Assembly: GCA_029907755.1 (NCBI GenBank)
Contig: JARYLH010000016.1
Span: 1 to 17,387, forward strand
Length of the DNA stretch: 17,387 nt
Reading direction: 5' to 3'
DNA from: Candidatus Methanosuratincola sp.
GTDB lineage: Archaea > Thermoproteota > Methanomethylicia > Methanomethylicales > Methanomethylicaceae
Part shown: one piece after another, positions 5,954 to 13,691 of the stretch
Layout: every line of letters starts with the position of its first letter
How positions within the stretch are numbered: the first letter of the stretch is position 1
Made by a program: the position numbers and the translations under genes
Notes under the pieces: model-generated
The model's database searches: none
Seen by the model: only the letters and a program-made list of their open reading frames with translations
What the model was told of the DNA's origin: nothing

Positions 5954-6814
5954 TCATCTAGTCGAGAGAACCAGCCCGAGTATAACGAGGGCAGACCCGG
6001 CGAAGAAGATGCAGTCAAGCCTCTCCCCCAAGAATATGAATGCGAACACGGAGGCGATCACGGGGATGAGGAAGAGGTAAGACCCCGCCTCCGAGGCGGT
6101 TATCTCCGAAAGGGCCCTGTTCCAGAGGAGGTACCCTATTGCAGAGGCGAATACGCCGAGCACAAGTATGGATAGCCAGGACTCAGGAATTACCGGAACG
6201 GTCACCCCCTCTGTAGCTAGAGCTACGGGTGCGAGGAAGATCGTCCCGAAGAGCGAAGAGAATGCGGTTATCTCAAGCGCGCTGCTCCTGAGGAGCCTCT
6301 TCTTTGTGTAGAGGGAGTACGCGACCCAAGAGAAGACCGACCCCAGGCAGATCACGTCCCCGAGGAAAGAGGAGCTCGCGACGGCGATCCCGTCCCTTAC
6401 TACAACAAGCACGACTCCAGCGAATGCGAGGAGGATCCCCATCGCTTTAAGCCTGGAGAGTTTCTCGCCCAAGAGTAGGCGGCTGAAGAGGGCTATGAAG
6501 ACCGGGTTCGAGGCGATTATCACGCTGGACTCGGAGGCGCTCGTGAAGCCCATCCCGATGTTCTGGAAGAGGTGGTACAGGGTGACGCCAGTCAAGCCCA
6601 AGAAGAGGAGCGGTCCCCACTCCCTCTTCCTCCAGCTACCCGGATGGTCCACCCCGGAGCGGCGCATCAGCAGGAAGAGCAGGGGCACAGCTATTGCGAA
6701 CCTGAGTAGAGCCAACGTGACAGGGGGCACCTCCTCCAGCCCGATCTTCACGAATATGAACGAGGTGCCCCAGAAGAAGACCGTGATGAGTAAGAATATT
6801 GCGCCCTTGTTCAT
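5954..6814 (-). CDS. EamA/DMT family transporter (RhaT/YdcZ-like drug/metabolite transporter)
   Basis: A 286-residue membrane protein with two EamA repeats and about ten helices. The family exports or imports small metabolites in exchange with protons. Seen: first helix FLLITVFFWGTSFIFVKIGL, the family pattern LRFAIAVPLL, the repeat-end motif LLGEKLSRLKAMGILLAFAGVVLVV, a second repeat from GDVICLGSVFSWVAYSLYTKK, and its matching end FLGERLDCIFFAGSALVILG. I chose the ATG at 6814 because the protein then begins right before helix one; an ATG at 6868 would add 18 unlikely residues. It appears intact. Part of the second repeat is copied exactly at 1384-1471. The substrate cannot be told from the sequence. 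Confidence 0.85.
   Translation of the reverse strand: MNKGAIFLLITVFFWGTSFIFVKIGLEEVPPVTLALLRFAIAVPLLFLLMRRSGVDHPGSWRKREWGPLLFLGLTGVTLYHLFQNIGMGFTSASESSVIIASNPVFIALFSRLLLGEKLSRLKAMGILLAFAGVVLVVVRDGIAVASSSFLGDVICLGSVFSWVAYSLYTKKRLLRSSALEITAFSSLFGTIFLAPVALATEGVTVPVIPESWLSILVLGVFASAIGYLLWNRALSEITASEAGSYLFLIPVIASVFAFIFLGERLDCIFFAGSALVILGLVLSTR
6028..6115 (-). repeat. Source copy of the 88-base perfect direct repeat
   Basis: This segment lies inside the intact EamA/DMT gene and is the partner of 1384-1471, at an offset of 4644 bases. It encodes a well-conserved helix-loop part of the second EamA domain, so this copy is presumably the original. Confidence 0.8.
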
Positions 6815-6903
6815 TTTCCAGACACAGAGATGACTTGCGGGGATCATCCAAATAGGCTTTATGACCATTTATTGACGGACCGCTTCCGTGTAGTCTATTG
6901 AGC

Positions 6904-6924
6904 TTTCCCTGTCTAAGAGGGAAA
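6904..6924. promoter_or_regulatory. Dyad TTTCCCT-N7-AGGGAAA upstream of the MgtC-like gene
   Basis: A perfect 7-bp inverted repeat with a 7-base spacer. Its right arm runs into the BRE/TATA-like stretch AAAATTTTAAAAGC (6921-6934). The placement just upstream of, or over, the transcription-factor B site suits a regulator of this gene. Confidence 0.45.
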
Positions 6925-6934
6925 ATTTTAAAAG
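6921..6934 (+). promoter_or_regulatory. BRE/TATA-like element of the MgtC-like gene
   Basis: GAAAATTTTAAAAG on the plus strand, about 42-55 bases before the ATG at 6976. The implied transcript has a leader of roughly 20 bases, which includes GGGGTGG six bases before the ATG. Confidence 0.5.
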
Positions 6935-6975
6935 CTTGCCCTCTGTTTCAGAATGCTCTTTGCGGGGTGGTTTGC

Positions 6976-7605
6976 ATGGAAATTTTCAGCATTGTAGCCA
7001 AGGTCGTAGCGACGTTCTTCCTCGCGCTAATCTTTGGCATTGAGAGGCAGCGTTCGTTCAAACCCGCGGGATTCGGGATCTACGTCTTCGTGGCGATGGC
7101 GGCTTGCGGGCTCTCGATAGTGGCGCTGGAGGAGGTGCAGGAGGGCGCAGTCCCTCTACTGGCTGCCATAGTGACGGCTACGGGCTTCCTCGGCGCCGGT
7201 GCCCTGATAAAGACTGCGAACAAGGTCTTCGGGTTCACCATGGCTGCAAGCATATGGTTCTTCGCGTGCTTCGGCGTCATCATGGCGCTGGGGGAGTACG
7301 CGGTGGCCGGGACGCTCTATGCGCTCGTGCTTCTCTCGCTCATGCTCGATAGGGCGCTGGACAGGAAGGGTATCGGGACTCAGGAGAAGGTCACCGTCTA
7401 CACGAGCGAGATAATCGACCCGGGCGAGGTCGAGGGGGAGATAGCCGCGTGCGCCAAGAACTTCAGGTTCGAAGGCATAGAGGAGGACAAGGAGTCGGGC
7501 AGGATGGCGCTGACCTACACGATATTCGGCAGGAAGGACTGCATACCCGCCCTCGCCAGCAGGCTCAGGAGCAAGAAGTGGTTCAACGCGCTCAAAGGAG
7601 AATAG
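6976..7605 (+). CDS. MgtC/SapB family membrane protein
   Basis: A 209-residue protein: an MgtC-type membrane domain of four to five helices (residues about 5-135) and a soluble C-terminal domain. Seen: first helix ending FGIERQ, the family's acidic-arginine turn; the GFLGAGALI motif; then a TMAASIW segment and two further helices. The last 65 residues form a small alpha/beta domain (TVYTSEI, FEGIEEDKESGRMALTYTIFG) that resembles ACT-like regulatory domains. MgtC proteins are linked to magnesium limitation and to modulation of ATP synthase in bacteria; the role in archaea is unknown. The start at 6976 follows GGGGTGG. The gene converges on the hydrogenase/complex I operon. The 7606-7799 gap holds nothing I recognise. 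Confidence 0.8.
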   Translation: MEIFSIVAKVVATFFLALIFGIERQRSFKPAGFGIYVFVAMAACGLSIVALEEVQEGAVPLLAAIVTATGFLGAGALIKTANKVFGFTMAASIWFFACFGVIMALGEYAVAGTLYALVLLSLMLDRALDRKGIGTQEKVTVYTSEIIDPGEVEGEIAACAKNFRFEGIEEDKESGRMALTYTIFGRKDCIPALASRLRSKKWFNALKGE

Positions 7606-7799
7606 AGGCTGCAGGTTGAGGAATTGCAGGGCGGTACTCGGGCGTGCGGATGGCGCGCTTTGCAAAAGCCTGCCTTTCTCGCCCTGACAGATCGCCATAG
7701 CCTTCCCCACCATTTTCGCATCTTTGGGGTAACCGGCTCTGCGACAAAGAAAGACATGAAATCATGGAATCGGGCAGTATTTTCCCTCAGAAGCTCAGG

Positions 7800-9263
7800 T
7801 CAACCATGATAGATCCAGAATGCCCCGGTAAGGAGGAATGGCATTATGCCGAGGGCAACTAGCACCAAGACCATCGAGAAAAGAGGCAAAGCGAAAGAAG
7901 GTCTGTCCCGGGCACCCTGCGAGCCTGGGGCGGACTCGCCGTACAGTATCCGCCTCGCGGTCCAGAGCCCGTATGCTGCCGAGACCACTGTGAAGGCGGC
8001 TGTCACCACGAGTACCCCCATTCTTAATGGATCGATCCCAGCGGAGAGTAGCGAAGAGGCGAACCCGAATAGTATGAAGAACTCGCCCCAGAACCCCAGC
8101 GTAGGCGGGATGCCCGCGAGGCTAAGGAACGAAAGGAGGAGCGAAGAGGAGGTCACGGGCATCTTCCCAGCCAGGCCTCCCAGGCCATCCAGCGAGTCGG
8201 TCCCAATCAAACGCCGATACTCCCCAGAGATGAGAAATAGTGCAGATTTACCGAAGCCGTGCGCAACTGCCCAGATCAGAACGCCGAGGAACCCTATCTG
8301 GGTCGCCGAGGCGACGCCGATGAGGACGTAACCGGCTTGGCTGATGCTCGAGTATGAGAGGACCCTGCGGAGATCCTTTTGCCTGATCGCTGCGAGCCCG
8401 CCGTAGATGATGTTGAAGAGACCGAAAGCAGCCAGGGTCCCGGAGACGCGCGGGTCCGACAGTGCGCCAGGCACGAAAGAGCCAAAGACCCTGAGCAGCA
8501 GGTACGCCCCTATCGCGACGGTGGAGAAGGACAGGGCGGCAGCGAGCTTCGGCGGGGACTCGGAATACGCGTCCGGGAGCCATCCGTGCGTTGGGAATAC
8601 GGCGCTCTTGACGAAGACGCCGGCGATTATGAATGCGACCGCGAGCATCGATCCGGGGGAGATCGGTGTGCCAGAGGGGGCTGAGAGGGCGTCGAGTGTC
8701 CCGATCGAGCCCCAGAGCATCAGGACGCCAGCCAGGAAGATAAGCGCACCGAGCTCGGTGTAGAGGAAGTACTTGATAGAGGTCCTGCCCCGACCCTGCC
8801 CGCCCCACCAGCCGAGAACGAGCCAGGATGCGATAAGCGTCAGCTCCAGGAAGGCGAAGAGCAGCACAAGGTTAGCCGAGAGGAATAGCCCAGCCACTCC
8901 TGCCACATACAGCAGGAAGAGCGCTTGGAAGCCGCGCTGCGCCTCCGGCTTCTCGCCCCCAGACCAGGTGCCGGAGATCGAGACCAACCCGGCTATCGCG
9001 AGCAGGGCAATGAGCATCAGCGAGGAGAGACCGTCGGCGAAGAGCGCGATCCTGCCCAAGAACGGCAGATCCGCGAGGACGAAGAATGTGCCGTCCAAGG
9101 TGCCTGAAAGGGCCAAAGCGGAACCTGACGCGATGAGAAATGCCCCCGAGAAGAGGGCCGGCGCGCGCCTGCTAAGCCTCTCAAGCACGAATGCGACCGG
9201 CGAGGACGCCAGTAGCACCGCGATGAAGTACAGGATAAGCGGGCTGCTCTGGATATCGATCAC
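7800..9263 (-). CDS. Antiporter-like proton-pumping subunit, NuoM/NuoN type (last gene of operon)
   Basis: A 487-residue membrane protein with about 14 helices, one of three antiporter-like subunits that pump ions in complex I and related hydrogenases. Seen: helix 5 Glu in AFLELTLIASW, helix 7 Lys in VFVKSAVFPTHGWLPDAY, the quinone/antiporter family motif RQKDLRRVLSYSSISQAGYV, and helix 12 Lys in AHGFGKSALFL. The helix 8 Lys found in many NuoM and MrpD proteins (LLKxGxY) is Ala here (VAIGAY). The WLPDAY sequence is closer to NuoM than to NuoN (which has WxPDVY). It starts with GTG, overlapping the NuoL stop by four bases (GTGA). Its place after NuoL fits NuoM. Confidence 0.85.
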   Translation of the reverse strand: MIDIQSSPLILYFIAVLLASSPVAFVLERLSRRAPALFSGAFLIASGSALALSGTLDGTFFVLADLPFLGRIALFADGLSSLMLIALLAIAGLVSISGTWSGGEKPEAQRGFQALFLLYVAGVAGLFLSANLVLLFAFLELTLIASWLVLGWWGGQGRGRTSIKYFLYTELGALIFLAGVLMLWGSIGTLDALSAPSGTPISPGSMLAVAFIIAGVFVKSAVFPTHGWLPDAYSESPPKLAAALSFSTVAIGAYLLLRVFGSFVPGALSDPRVSGTLAAFGLFNIIYGGLAAIRQKDLRRVLSYSSISQAGYVLIGVASATQIGFLGVLIWAVAHGFGKSALFLISGEYRRLIGTDSLDGLGGLAGKMPVTSSSLLLSFLSLAGIPPTLGFWGEFFILFGFASSLLSAGIDPLRMGVLVVTAAFTVVSAAYGLWTARRILYGESAPGSQGARDRPSFALPLFSMVLVLVALGIMPFLLTGAFWIYHG

Positions 9264-11314
9264 GGCAACACCACCAACAGAATCATGATCATGAGCAGAA
9301 TCATCCCGGCAAGTACCGCTATCAGGTTCTCGTTGAGGCCGCCGGTTTGGGTCTTCTTGAGCCTCTCTACGAGCCCGATCAGGGACGACTGAGCTGACCT
9401 CTCGGCTGATCGCAAGGCGTCATCCTCAACCCTGCCCGCAATCCAACCGCCCAGCCTCCAGGCAGGCTCAACGAACATTGCGTAGTAGGCCCTGTTGATG
9501 TACCACCTGTTCGCAAAGAAAGACCCGATGCGCCGCAACGGGCGCCAGTCGGGGATCCGCATGCCCCTCACGTAGAATAGGTACGCAGGGACCGCCCCGA
9601 TCACTATGAAGGCGAGGGAGGCGCCTGAGACTAGGATCTGAGCCATAGGCTCCCCAAGGTGGATCTCGCCATGGGAACCGATCAAGGACCCGACATACTC
9701 GCCGAGGAGCCCAGCCAGCCACTCCCGCTCGCACACCCCCAAGATACCCATTGTGACTGTCGCAGCTGAGAGGACCAAGACGGGCAGGGACATTAGCGGC
9801 GATGGGTCGCACGCATGGTGCCCATCATGTTGCTCCAAGTTTCCTGCAGAAACACCCGCAGGGGATCCGAAGAAGACCTTCCCGACCATCCTGACAGTGT
9901 AGAAGCAGGTGATCGAGACGGTCGCTAGCGAGACCGCGAGCAACGGGAGGTTGCCTGACTCTAGCACGGCCTCTAGGATCATGTCCTTGCTCCAGAAGCC
10001 GCCGAACAGGACGGGGATCCCCATAAGCGAGAGCGACGGGATGAGCGTCCCGAGGAAGGTGAGGGGCATCCTTCCCCTGAGGCCGCCCATATGGTGCATG
10101 AACCGGGATCCGGCGGCGTGGATGACCGACCCGGACGCAAGGAAGAGTGCGGCCTTGAAGACAGCGTGGCTCATCAGGTGGAAGATCCCGCCCGCATAGC
10201 CGATGTAGAACTCGGCCATCGTGCCAGCGACCCCCATCGCGAGCATCATGTACCCTATCTGGCTCACGGTGGAGTAAGCGAGAACCTTCTTAAGCTCGGT
10301 ATAAACGGCGGCCTGGGTAGCTGACGCGAGTGCGGTGGCAGCCCCAACCCAGGCGGCGATCTCGAAGAAGCGGATGAGGCCGGGGTCTGCAGCCGCCGCA
10401 ATATAGAATATCGGGAAGACGCGCGCGACGAGGTAGACCCCCGCCTTGACCATTGTCGCGGCATGTATCAGCGCGCTGACGGGCGCCGGCCCTGTCATGG
10501 CATCCGGGAGCCACTCCATCAGCGGGAGCTGGGCAGACTTCCCTATAGCCCCGAAGAGGATGAGGACCGAGGCCGGGAGCAGAAGGGGCTGGGCGCCCAG
10601 CGAGCCCACGCGCTCGGTGATCTCGAGGAAGGAGAAGGATCCGGTGGAGAGGGCGAGGAGGATCACTCCCGCAATCATGAGAACGTCACCGAACCTGGTC
10701 ATCAGGAATGCCTTCATCCCGGCGTGGGACGGCGGATACGACTCAGCACCCTCCCCGACCCAGGTCGTCAGCCAGCTCCTCTGGTCCTTCGAGTCCCTGT
10801 ACCAGTAGCCGATCAGCGCGTAGGAGCAGAGGCCGACACCCTCCCAACCGAAGAGCATCTGGACCAGGTTGTCGGACATCACGAGGAAGAGCATGCTGCC
10901 GACGAATGCGTCCATCAGGAACCAGAACCGGGCTGTGCTCGGCTCCCCTTCCATGTACTTGATAGAGTAGACCATGATTAGGGCTCCGACCGCGGCGACG
11001 ACATTTGCGAGTATGATGCTTACGGGGTCCACGAGGATCCCGAAGCCTATGTTGGGCACCGGGAGGGGTCCCGAGCGGCTAGCGAGCTGGACCCACGGGA
11101 CCGTGAGCCTGATCGGGAACTCAGTCCCAGGGATCCAGGTCGCCATGACCAGTGCCAGCACAGAGGACGCCGCCACAGAAGTTGCCCCAAGGATCTCCAT
11201 CGCCCTCCGGCTGATCTTTCCCAATGCGGGCACCAGCAGCGCCCCGGCGAAGGGGATGACCCAGCAGAGCCACGCAGGCGCCAAACCTAACCAGTCAACG
11301 GAGACCATAGTCAT
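9260..11314 (-). CDS. nuoL: NuoL-like proton-pumping subunit
   Basis: A 684-residue protein, the size expected for NuoL/FpoL, the most distal antiporter-like subunit with a long lateral helix. Seen: helix 5 Glu in LFGWEGVGLCSYALIG, helix 7 Lys in AIGKSAQLPLMEWLPDAM, helix 8 TMVKAGVYLVAR, ELKKVLAYSTVSQIGYM, helix 12 Lys in SHAVFKAALFL, the region NRWYINRAYYAMFVEPAW before the lateral helix, and a final anchor helix. All key charged residues are kept. Relative to bacterial NuoL there is an insertion of about 20 residues between helices 5 and 6 (ending YPPSHAGMKAF). The ATG overlaps the preceding stop (ATGA). A full-length lateral helix implies the whole three-pump membrane arm is built. Confidence 0.95.
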   Translation of the reverse strand: MTMVSVDWLGLAPAWLCWVIPFAGALLVPALGKISRRAMEILGATSVAASSVLALVMATWIPGTEFPIRLTVPWVQLASRSGPLPVPNIGFGILVDPVSIILANVVAAVGALIMVYSIKYMEGEPSTARFWFLMDAFVGSMLFLVMSDNLVQMLFGWEGVGLCSYALIGYWYRDSKDQRSWLTTWVGEGAESYPPSHAGMKAFLMTRFGDVLMIAGVILLALSTGSFSFLEITERVGSLGAQPLLLPASVLILFGAIGKSAQLPLMEWLPDAMTGPAPVSALIHAATMVKAGVYLVARVFPIFYIAAAADPGLIRFFEIAAWVGAATALASATQAAVYTELKKVLAYSTVSQIGYMMLAMGVAGTMAEFYIGYAGGIFHLMSHAVFKAALFLASGSVIHAAGSRFMHHMGGLRGRMPLTFLGTLIPSLSLMGIPVLFGGFWSKDMILEAVLESGNLPLLAVSLATVSITCFYTVRMVGKVFFGSPAGVSAGNLEQHDGHHACDPSPLMSLPVLVLSAATVTMGILGVCEREWLAGLLGEYVGSLIGSHGEIHLGEPMAQILVSGASLAFIVIGAVPAYLFYVRGMRIPDWRPLRRIGSFFANRWYINRAYYAMFVEPAWRLGGWIAGRVEDDALRSAERSAQSSLIGLVERLKKTQTGGLNENLIAVLAGMILLMIMILLVVLP

Positions 11315-12828
11315 CTTATCACACCCCCCACAAGGGATCTGGAGATCGCCTCAAATGCGGGGATCAGCCACGGCAGGGCGAAGGCCATCCCGATGCAGAT
11401 CAGCGAAAGGATCAAAACAGGGATCAGCATCGAAGCCGGTGGTTCCCCCACGGTATCCGGAACGGCAGTAGGCTTGAACGCGATCCGCTGGGCAAGCCAG
11501 ATGTAGTACCCGGCCGCGAGAAGGCTGTTGACCAGCACGACGGCGAAAGCCGTGGCGATTGCAGGATCTCCAGATGCGAGGAGCGCAGCCAGCGGCGCAA
11601 GCACCATGAGCTTGCTCCAGAAGCCGCCCAGAGGGGGGACCCCTGCCAGGCTAAGAAGCCCAACCGTCAGCGCGCCTCCGGACCAAGGCATCCTCCTCGC
11701 GATGCCCTCGAGGGACTGGATCGATCTGGTCCCGGCCGAGTGGATCATCGATCCAGAGGAGAGGAAGAGGAGCGACTTGCCGAGCGCGTGGTTCAAGATG
11801 TGGAAGAGTGCCCCTGCCATTGCAATGCATGCGAGCCCCGCAGCGGCTGGGTGTGCCTCCGCTATCTGCGCAGCCGCGCCGCCTGCCAGCAGGATCAGGC
11901 CCATGTTGGCGACGCTGCTGAAGGCGAAGAAGCGCTTTATGTCCTGCTGCGCGAATACCATGAGGTTCCCGAGGGTCATCGTGATAGCCCCTAGGACCAT
12001 CAGCGGGACCCCAAAGCTGAACGACGCAAACCCCGTGAACAGTACCCTGAATATGGCGTACGCACCGCCCTTAATCACCAAGCCAGAGAGGACCGCGCTG
12101 ACCGGGCTCGGCGCCGCGGGGTGGGCGTCCGGGAGCCATGTGTGGAACGGGACTATTGCAGCCGTCACACCGAACCCTGCCACGATCATGGCGAGCGGGA
12201 AGTACCCGGTCATACCGGCGCCAGAGAGAGCGGTCCCTATCCCGGATATCTCGAGTGTCCCCGCGATCCCGTAGACCAGTGAGATCCCGTAGAGCGCGAC
12301 GAGCGAGCCGACGGTGCTCATCACCAGGTACTTGAAGCCGGCCTCGAGGGGCTCCCATTCATGCTTCCTGAATGCCACGAGCGCATAGGACGAAACGCAC
12401 ATCAGTTCCCAGAAGACGAAGAGCGTGAAGAGGTCACCCGACACAAAGACGCCGAGCAGCCCTGCCGTGAGCAGGAGCATGAGCGAGTAGTACCTGTTCT
12501 TCCCGCGGTCGTGCTCCATGTACCTGTAGGAGAAGGCGACCGAGAGCGAGGTGACAGATACCGCCGTTAGGCAGAGGAAAGCCGAGAGGGGATCGAGGCG
12601 CAGGCAAGACCCCGCAGGCGGCCCGTAAGCCCCAAGCTGCCAGGACGAGGGCATCGAGGGGAGCAGCAAGATCAGCAGGAGTAGCGAAGCCAGCAGCGAG
12701 AGGATCGAGATGAGCCACCTCGCGACGCCGTAGTGTCTCCTCCTGTACAGCGAAGAGGTGGCAGTGAGAATCACGGCGCCTGCCAAGGGCGGGAGCAATG
12801 GAATGTAAACGGGAAGGTCGCTCACCAC
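11311..12828 (-). CDS. Antiporter-like subunit, NuoN/NuoM/MrpD type, helix 7 Lys replaced
   Basis: A 505-residue, roughly 14-helix member of the antiporter-like family. Helix 5 (GDLFTLFVFWELMCVSSYAL) and helix 8 (GLVIKGGAYAIFR) keep their Glu and Lys, and helix 12 keeps Lys in HALGKSLLFL. The motif WLPDAHPAAPSPVSA resembles MrpD and the HyfB/MbhH group. In helix 7 the usual Lys before AAxxPxHxWLPD is Thr (GFGVTAAIVPFHTWLPD); the codon is ACG. It starts at one of two successive GTG codons (12828 or 12825) with GGAGG just upstream, overlapping nuoK. The order K, then this gene, then L recalls the MrpC-MrpD arrangement more than the canonical K-L-M-N order. I cannot assign it firmly to M or N. 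Confidence 0.85.
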   Translation of the reverse strand: MVSDLPVYIPLLPPLAGAVILTATSSLYRRRHYGVARWLISILSLLASLLLLILLLPSMPSSWQLGAYGPPAGSCLRLDPLSAFLCLTAVSVTSLSVAFSYRYMEHDRGKNRYYSLMLLLTAGLLGVFVSGDLFTLFVFWELMCVSSYALVAFRKHEWEPLEAGFKYLVMSTVGSLVALYGISLVYGIAGTLEISGIGTALSGAGMTGYFPLAMIVAGFGVTAAIVPFHTWLPDAHPAAPSPVSAVLSGLVIKGGAYAIFRVLFTGFASFSFGVPLMVLGAITMTLGNLMVFAQQDIKRFFAFSSVANMGLILLAGGAAAQIAEAHPAAAGLACIAMAGALFHILNHALGKSLLFLSSGSMIHSAGTRSIQSLEGIARRMPWSGGALTVGLLSLAGVPPLGGFWSKLMVLAPLAALLASGDPAIATAFAVVLVNSLLAAGYYIWLAQRIAFKPTAVPDTVGEPPASMLIPVLILSLICIGMAFALPWLIPAFEAISRSLVGGVIR

Positions 12829-13124
12829 TTCAGCCTCCTCAGCTCCCTGATGTCCACGCTCCCGGTCTTTCGGTAGACCGCGATCACCATGGAGAGGGCG
12901 AGGGCGGCTATGGCTGCCCCCACCGAAATCGAGACTATAGCGACGCTCACCCCCAGCGGGTCGGCTGCACCGCCTGAGGATGCATACGATATGAAGTTGA
13001 GGTTCACTGCTGAGGTCATTATCTCGATCCCCAGCACGGTCTTTATCATGTTCCGCCTGGTCACGACGCAGTAGAAGCCTATGAAGAAGAGAGCCAGTGC
13101 AGCAGCGCTGAATACCTCACTCAT
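12822..13124 (-). CDS. nuoK: NuoK-like membrane subunit
   Basis: A 100-residue protein with three helices, homologous to NuoK and MrpC/MnhC. Seen: helix one ALALFFIGFYCVV, helix two with the proton-channel Glu in LGIEIMTSAVNLNFI, and helix three ISVGAAIAALALSMVIAVYR, which normally carries a second Glu (VxAxE) and here reads VGAAIAALAL, so the second Glu position appears to be absent. The ATG overlaps the stop of the preceding J2 gene by eight bases. Its stop overlaps the next start. NuoK forms part of the channel between the NuoH module and the pumps. Confidence 0.9.
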   Translation of the reverse strand: MSEVFSAAALALFFIGFYCVVTRRNMIKTVLGIEIMTSAVNLNFISYASSGGAADPLGVSVAIVSISVGAAIAALALSMVIAVYRKTGSVDIRELRRLKW

Positions 13125-13452
13125 CCTCTCCCACCACGCTGTACTCCCTTAGCAGGGACGTTACCGCGACAGTAGCAGCCATGACGATGATGCCCTGCGC
13201 CACCACATCGATGCCCCGGAAGTCCCAGATGAAGCCAGGGTCGTCGTCGAAGGGCGCGGCTGATGACCACGGCGCGGAGAGGGCAAAGGACTGCTGGAAG
13301 GCGATGGCTAGGACTGCCAGCGCCGCGACCACTGCCAGTATGCCGGCCCACCTTATCCAGCCGCGGGCGACCATCCCAGGATCTTCCTCCTTGTGCCCAC
13401 GGCGTACCTCCCCCGTCCGCTCCGCACCCCCTGCATGCCCCGCTCCGGCCAT
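13117..13452 (-). CDS. NuoJ C-terminal-half-like / MnhB-MbhE-like membrane subunit (J2)
   Basis: A 111-residue protein with two clear helices: WIRWAGILAVVAALAVLAIAF and IDVVAQGIIVMAATVAVTSLL. The N terminus is hydrophilic (about 30 residues) and would be outside the membrane. Between the helices lies a loop with DDDPGFIWDFRGIDV. This matches the second half of NuoJ as it occurs in archaeal Fpo complexes and Mrp/Mbh systems, where J is encoded by two genes. The ATG (13452) overlaps the J1 stop as TGATG, with GGAGGAGG nine bases before it. Sequence similarity to NuoJ is weak; position and helix pattern are the main evidence. Confidence 0.65.
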   Translation of the reverse strand: MAGAGHAGGAERTGEVRRGHKEEDPGMVARGWIRWAGILAVVAALAVLAIAFQQSFALSAPWSSAAPFDDDPGFIWDFRGIDVVAQGIIVMAATVAVTSLLREYSVVGEDE

Positions 13453-13688
13453 CAGTCGAGCCTCCTCCTCTTCATCACGTGGATCATGGCAAGGAACAGG
13501 ATCGTCACTGCCCCAGCGTTTATGGCGATCTGGAATGCCGAGGCATACGCGGACCCGAGCAGGTAGAACGAGACGGCGATGAGCAGGCTCATTGCAGAGA
13601 AGGCTATTGCCATCCTCACCAGGTCCGACACATGGACGGCGACGAGCGCGAATGCGACGATCATAGCCGCGATGACTAGGTCGATCAT
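13452..13688 (-). CDS. nuoJ: NuoJ N-terminal-half-like / MbhD-like membrane subunit (J1)
   Basis: A 78-residue protein with three helices and little else: LVIAAMIVAFALVAVHVSDL, AIAFSAMSLLIAVSFYLLGS and AFQIAINAGAVTILFLAMIHV. The third contains the NuoJ helix-3 pattern (family form AxxQxxVYxGAVxVLFxFxIM), and it ends with a basic tail (KRRR). It is about half the length of bacterial NuoJ, the rest being supplied by the next gene. NuoJ helix 3 undergoes the alpha-to-pi-bulge change that couples redox chemistry to pumping. The ATG lies three bases after the nuoI stop. Confidence 0.8.
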   Translation of the reverse strand: MIDLVIAAMIVAFALVAVHVSDLVRMAIAFSAMSLLIAVSFYLLGSAYASAFQIAINAGAVTILFLAMIHVMKRRRLD

Positions 13689-13691
13689 AGA

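Noticed and set aside
8248..13124. Many long open frames on both strands within the complex I-type operon
   Set aside because: They are Arg-, Pro- and Gly-rich shadows caused by high GC third positions in the real genes.
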